Positions 5,407-7,760 of a stretch of DNA of 7,760 bases are shown in pieces (positions within the stretch are counted from its first letter, which is position 1; the number at the start of each line of letters is the position of its first letter). Made by a program: the position numbers and the translations under genes. The stretch is taken from positions 1-7,760 of the forward strand of contig JBKHDD010000215.1 in NCBI GenBank assembly GCA_046541515.1, in the 5' to 3' direction. The DNA is from CAYFVR01 sp046541515 (GTDB taxonomy: Bacteria > Desulfobacterota > Desulfobacteria > Desulfobacterales > Desulfococcaceae). Below the pieces are notes generated by a model. The model was given only the letters and a program-made list of their open reading frames with translations. It did no database searches and was not told the origin of the DNA.

Positions 5407-7434
5407 TTAGAACACAAAGCTCAGCGTCCCGTAAAACGACCGGCCGGGTTCATAGACGATGGGCGGATTGGCCCCGCCGCCGGAGACCACGTCAAATTCG
5501 TAGGAATTGGCCACCGCGTAACGCTTGTCGAAGAGGTTGTCCACGCCGGCGGTCAGCGTGAGGTCTGGCCGGATGTCCCAGCCGAGCCGAAAATTGACCA
5601 CGTCCCATCCGGACAGGGCCTGCTCTCCCGCCGCTTCGTCGATCTCGTCGTTTTCCTCGGAGTGAATCCACTCCAACGTCCCGAAAAAGGGATTCCCGTC
5701 GTAAACCATTGCCAAACGGGTTTTCAGCGGTGGAATGTCGGCCAAGTCCTCGTCGAAATTGTTGGCCGGAAAAGAATCTTTCTCTCCCACCTGAATGGCG
5801 GCGCCGCCCTCCAGAGTGAAATCCGCGCCCAAATCAACGGCGCCCCGGGCGTCGATTCCGTAGATCGTCGCGTCGATGTTGACCCATGTGCGGGCCTGGC
5901 CCTCGCCGCCCTGCTGGTAGATGTAATTCCCGATATCGCTGTAAAACGCCTTGGTCTGAAACCGAAAACGCCCGCCGACGTATTCCACGCCCAAATCGAC
6001 CTCGGTGTTCCGGGAGGGGTCCAAATCTGGATTCCCGGCAAAATTGGCGGTGCGGGGCGGCTGCAGGTAGCGCTCCACGCAATTGGGAAATCGGACGCTT
6101 CTGCCGATACCGCCGAAAAAGGCCAGCCGGCTCGTCACGGCGTAGCGGCCTTTGACGAAGCCGGAAAACTCCGTGTCGGATCGGGCGTTGGTGTCCGTCC
6201 CCAGGCGCGCCTGGGAGTTGGGCAGCGGCTCGTCGGCCTCGGTCTCGTGGAGATCGCCGCGGACGCCGGCGCTGACGAACCAATCCCCGATCTCCTTTTC
6301 GGCCTGGGCGTAAAGCCCGTAGTTGTCCGCCACCGTGTCGGGAACGAATTCATCGTTGAACATGGCCCCGGTGAAGCGGTTGAATTGATCCCCCTGCCAG
6401 GTGCGCCGGTAAAAATCGGCTCCATAGATGAATCGGGCGAAATCGGTGGGATGGCGGTTTTCCACCCCGCCCCCGGCCACAATGGAAACCACGTCGTTTT
6501 TCAGAGGCGGCCCGGCCTCCCGAAATGCCGTGGACGGGATGTGCCGGATGTGGTTGTAATAGGCGGTAACCGTCAGCGATTCGGAGGCCGGCCCCAGGTC
6601 GGTCAGCGTGTAGTCGAGGTTGAGCAGGTGGGTCTCCTCCTCCTCGGTGTCGAAGGCCACGCGGGGCGTGAGGATGTCTTCGGCCAGGCCGAAAATGTAG
6701 GAAAACAGCAGTTCCTGGTTGTGGGCCGGCGAGAAGCGGATTTTGCCCCACAGGTCGTTTTTCTGGAAGGCCTTGGCGTCCCGCCCCTCCGCGTTGTAGG
6801 CGTTGCCCGGGCTGGCGAAGGTGTGCAATTTTTGGCCGTCGCCGTCTTCATATTGGTCCGATTCGGAGTAATTGTAGCCGAGAAGGGCCTGAATGGCGTC
6901 ATTTCCCCCGGTGACATAGCCGCCCATGCTTAGGAACCCGTAGCTGCCGACTCTCGGAAGCACTTCGCCGTGAAAGCCCGGCTCCGGATCGTGGGTGACG
7001 ACGTTGATCCCGCCGCCGAGTCCGGCGTTCCGGGTCACGTCGAACGGACCCTGCCGAACTTCGATCCGATCCACCATCAGCAGATTCACGTGCGAAAGAC
7101 TCGGGTCCTTGCGGCTGCCGCAAGCCCCTTCCAAAATCCCGCCGTCGATCACCACCCGCAAGTTATCCTTGGAAAACCCCCGGATGGAAACCTCGTTTCC
7201 GTAGCCGCTTTTCCGGATCATGGTCGCCTCGACCATTTCGTCGGAAATCACTTCGGCCAGGTCGGTGATGCTGTGAGTCCGCAGTGCTTTTGCGTCGATC
7301 CGTTTTTCCTCCGTCTCGTTTCGAGGGGCCGAAACAACGATGCCTTCCAGCACAAGGGGTTCCGACGCCACCGCCGGCAACGGGGATCCCATGACCGCCG
7401 CACAACAAATCAACAAGAAAATTCGTTTTTTCAA
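5407..7434 (-). CDS. TonB-dependent outer-membrane receptor, OprC/copper-receptor type
   Basis: Imports a metal ion or complex across the outer membrane using TonB energy. The 675-residue product has a signal peptide (KKR, hydrophobic core, likely cleavage after about residue 24), a TonB box (EGIVVSAPR, 30-38) and a plug domain at about residues 50-150 (SIRGFSKDNLRVVIDGG, VDRIEVRQGPFDV, GGGINVVT). A 22-strand-type barrel follows, with VDNLFDKRYAV near the end and a terminal Phe as expected for BamA-assembled porins. ILEGACGSRKDP (100-111) aligns with the copper-binding plug loop of OprC. Cys105 is kept, but the second ligand Met is Lys109. In the barrel, His298-Ile-Pro300 stands where OprC-type proteins have His-x-Met. 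The substrate may therefore not be copper. The start codon is TTG (7432-7434), fixed by AAAAGGAG (7440-7447) 5 nt upstream; the next ATG (residue 15) would lose the signal peptide. The gene follows an ABC-3 permease by 28 nt. Confidence 0.93.
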   Translation of the reverse strand: MKKRIFLLICCAAVMGSPLPAVASEPLVLEGIVVSAPRNETEEKRIDAKALRTHSITDLAEVISDEMVEATMIRKSGYGNEVSIRGFSKDNLRVVIDGGILEGACGSRKDPSLSHVNLLMVDRIEVRQGPFDVTRNAGLGGGINVVTHDPEPGFHGEVLPRVGSYGFLSMGGYVTGGNDAIQALLGYNYSESDQYEDGDGQKLHTFASPGNAYNAEGRDAKAFQKNDLWGKIRFSPAHNQELLFSYIFGLAEDILTPRVAFDTEEEETHLLNLDYTLTDLGPASESLTVTAYYNHIRHIPSTAFREAGPPLKNDVVSIVAGGGVENRHPTDFARFIYGADFYRRTWQGDQFNRFTGAMFNDEFVPDTVADNYGLYAQAEKEIGDWFVSAGVRGDLHETEADEPLPNSQARLGTDTNARSDTEFSGFVKGRYAVTSRLAFFGGIGRSVRFPNCVERYLQPPRTANFAGNPDLDPSRNTEVDLGVEYVGGRFRFQTKAFYSDIGNYIYQQGGEGQARTWVNIDATIYGIDARGAVDLGADFTLEGGAAIQVGEKDSFPANNFDEDLADIPPLKTRLAMVYDGNPFFGTLEWIHSEENDEIDEAAGEQALSGWDVVNFRLGWDIRPDLTLTAGVDNLFDKRYAVANSYEFDVVSGGGANPPIVYEPGRSFYGTLSFVF

Positions 7435-7439
7435 AGGAA

Positions 7440-7447
7440 CTCCTTTT
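7440..7447 (-). promoter_or_regulatory. Shine-Dalgarno that fixes the receptor's TTG start
   Basis: AAAAGGAG on the minus strand lies 5 nt before TTG at 7434. It supports this non-ATG start, which begins with a basic KKR signal-peptide N-terminus, over the internal ATG at residue 15. Confidence 0.75.
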
Positions 7448-7462
7448 CGCTGAATGCCAATT

Positions 7463-7760
7463 TTAAGATTTATTGGAAAAGACTCCGGCGAGAAATTTCC
7501 CCCGGGCCGCCAGCCAACCGGCCGCGGGCAGGGCGGCGGAAACGCCGTAGGCCGGGGGCAGGTCCAACGCCACCGAACCCAGAAAGCCGCACAGGGTTCC
7601 CAGCAGCCCGATCCCGAGGTTCGCGAGGAAAAAACCGTCCATCCCGGAGCCGGCCTTGCCGGCGAACATCGCGGGGAAGACCAGGAGGGCCGTTGCGGGC
7701 AGCGGGCCGATGGTGATCACGGCCGAGGTCACGGTTAGGGCGACCAGCGCCCGATAGCCG
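7463..7760 (-). CDS. ABC-3 family metal transporter permease, C-terminal part (5' end outside window)
   Basis: Inner-membrane permease of an ABC importer for zinc, manganese or iron (ZnuB/MntB/TroC-like family). Only the last 98 residues are in the window, about a third of the usual 260-290. They are almost entirely hydrophobic. The segment YRALVALTVTSAVITIGPL, followed by PATALLVFPAMFA, matches the family's LVALTV...VGxLLVxALLxxPAxxA region. Then come a Gly-rich membrane helix, a LDLPPAYG turn like the family's SYxLDLPxG, and a last helix. The TAA stop is at 7463-7465. An internal GTG at 7730-7732 is not the real start, because the frame runs open to the window edge and the conserved region begins before it. 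The gene is 28 nt upstream of the TonB-dependent receptor and so probably in the same transcript, which points to metal import. A related FecCD-type permease is less likely given the LDLPP and ALLVFPA motifs. Confidence 0.75.
   Translation of the reverse strand, partial: GYRALVALTVTSAVITIGPLPATALLVFPAMFAGKAGSGMDGFFLANLGIGLLGTLCGFLGSVALDLPPAYGVSAALPAAGWLAARGKFLAGVFSNKS

Noticed and set aside
5401..6933. Plus-strand open frame of 510 residues opposite the receptor gene
   Set aside because: The minus-strand receptor has a complete plug and barrel with signal peptide; the antisense frame shows no family features.

Overview
The window looks like a chromosomal piece of a GC-rich Gram-negative bacterium. 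An outer-membrane TonB-dependent receptor, a type II (E. coli-like) citrate synthase and a lipoprotein-type signal peptide all point to a diderm. The mix of genes would fit a deltaproteobacterium / Desulfobacterota member, but that is an inference from general character and no diagnostic marker is present. Every gene I can support lies on the minus strand, so transcription runs from high to low coordinates. I see no RNA gene, CRISPR array, insertion sequence or origin.

In transcription order (right to left), the window holds four blocks. (1) 7760-5407 is a metal-uptake operon. It has the C-terminal third of an ABC-3 family (ZnuB-like) permease, then, 28 nt later, a 675-residue TonB-dependent receptor of the OprC/copper-receptor type. 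The receptor starts with TTG and keeps the Cys and His of the known copper site but lacks both Met ligands. (2) 5109-2536 is a tight three-gene operon. It encodes a stand-alone, short hydantoinase/oxoprolinase-type actin-fold ATPase (HyuA-like), a 132-residue unknown protein coupled to it by an ATGA overlap, and a long YidD protein (164 residues) with a lipoprotein-like signal sequence. (3) 2311-1759 is a broken UPF0718/YraQ-type permease with a frameshift and no second half. (4) 1271-1 is citrate synthase, complete except for its last residues. It is preceded by an intrinsic terminator (1509-1536) and a good sigma-70-type promoter (1452-1480), so it is probably transcribed as its own unit.

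Functionally the clearest story is metal import: an outer-membrane receptor and an inner-membrane ABC-3 permease in one transcript, with a receptor site that no longer looks like a copper site. The HyuA/unknown/YidD trio is the most unusual association. YidD normally sits beside rpmH-rnpA-yidC and is short and cytoplasmic or peripheral, whereas here it is long, carries a signal sequence and follows an enzyme-like gene.
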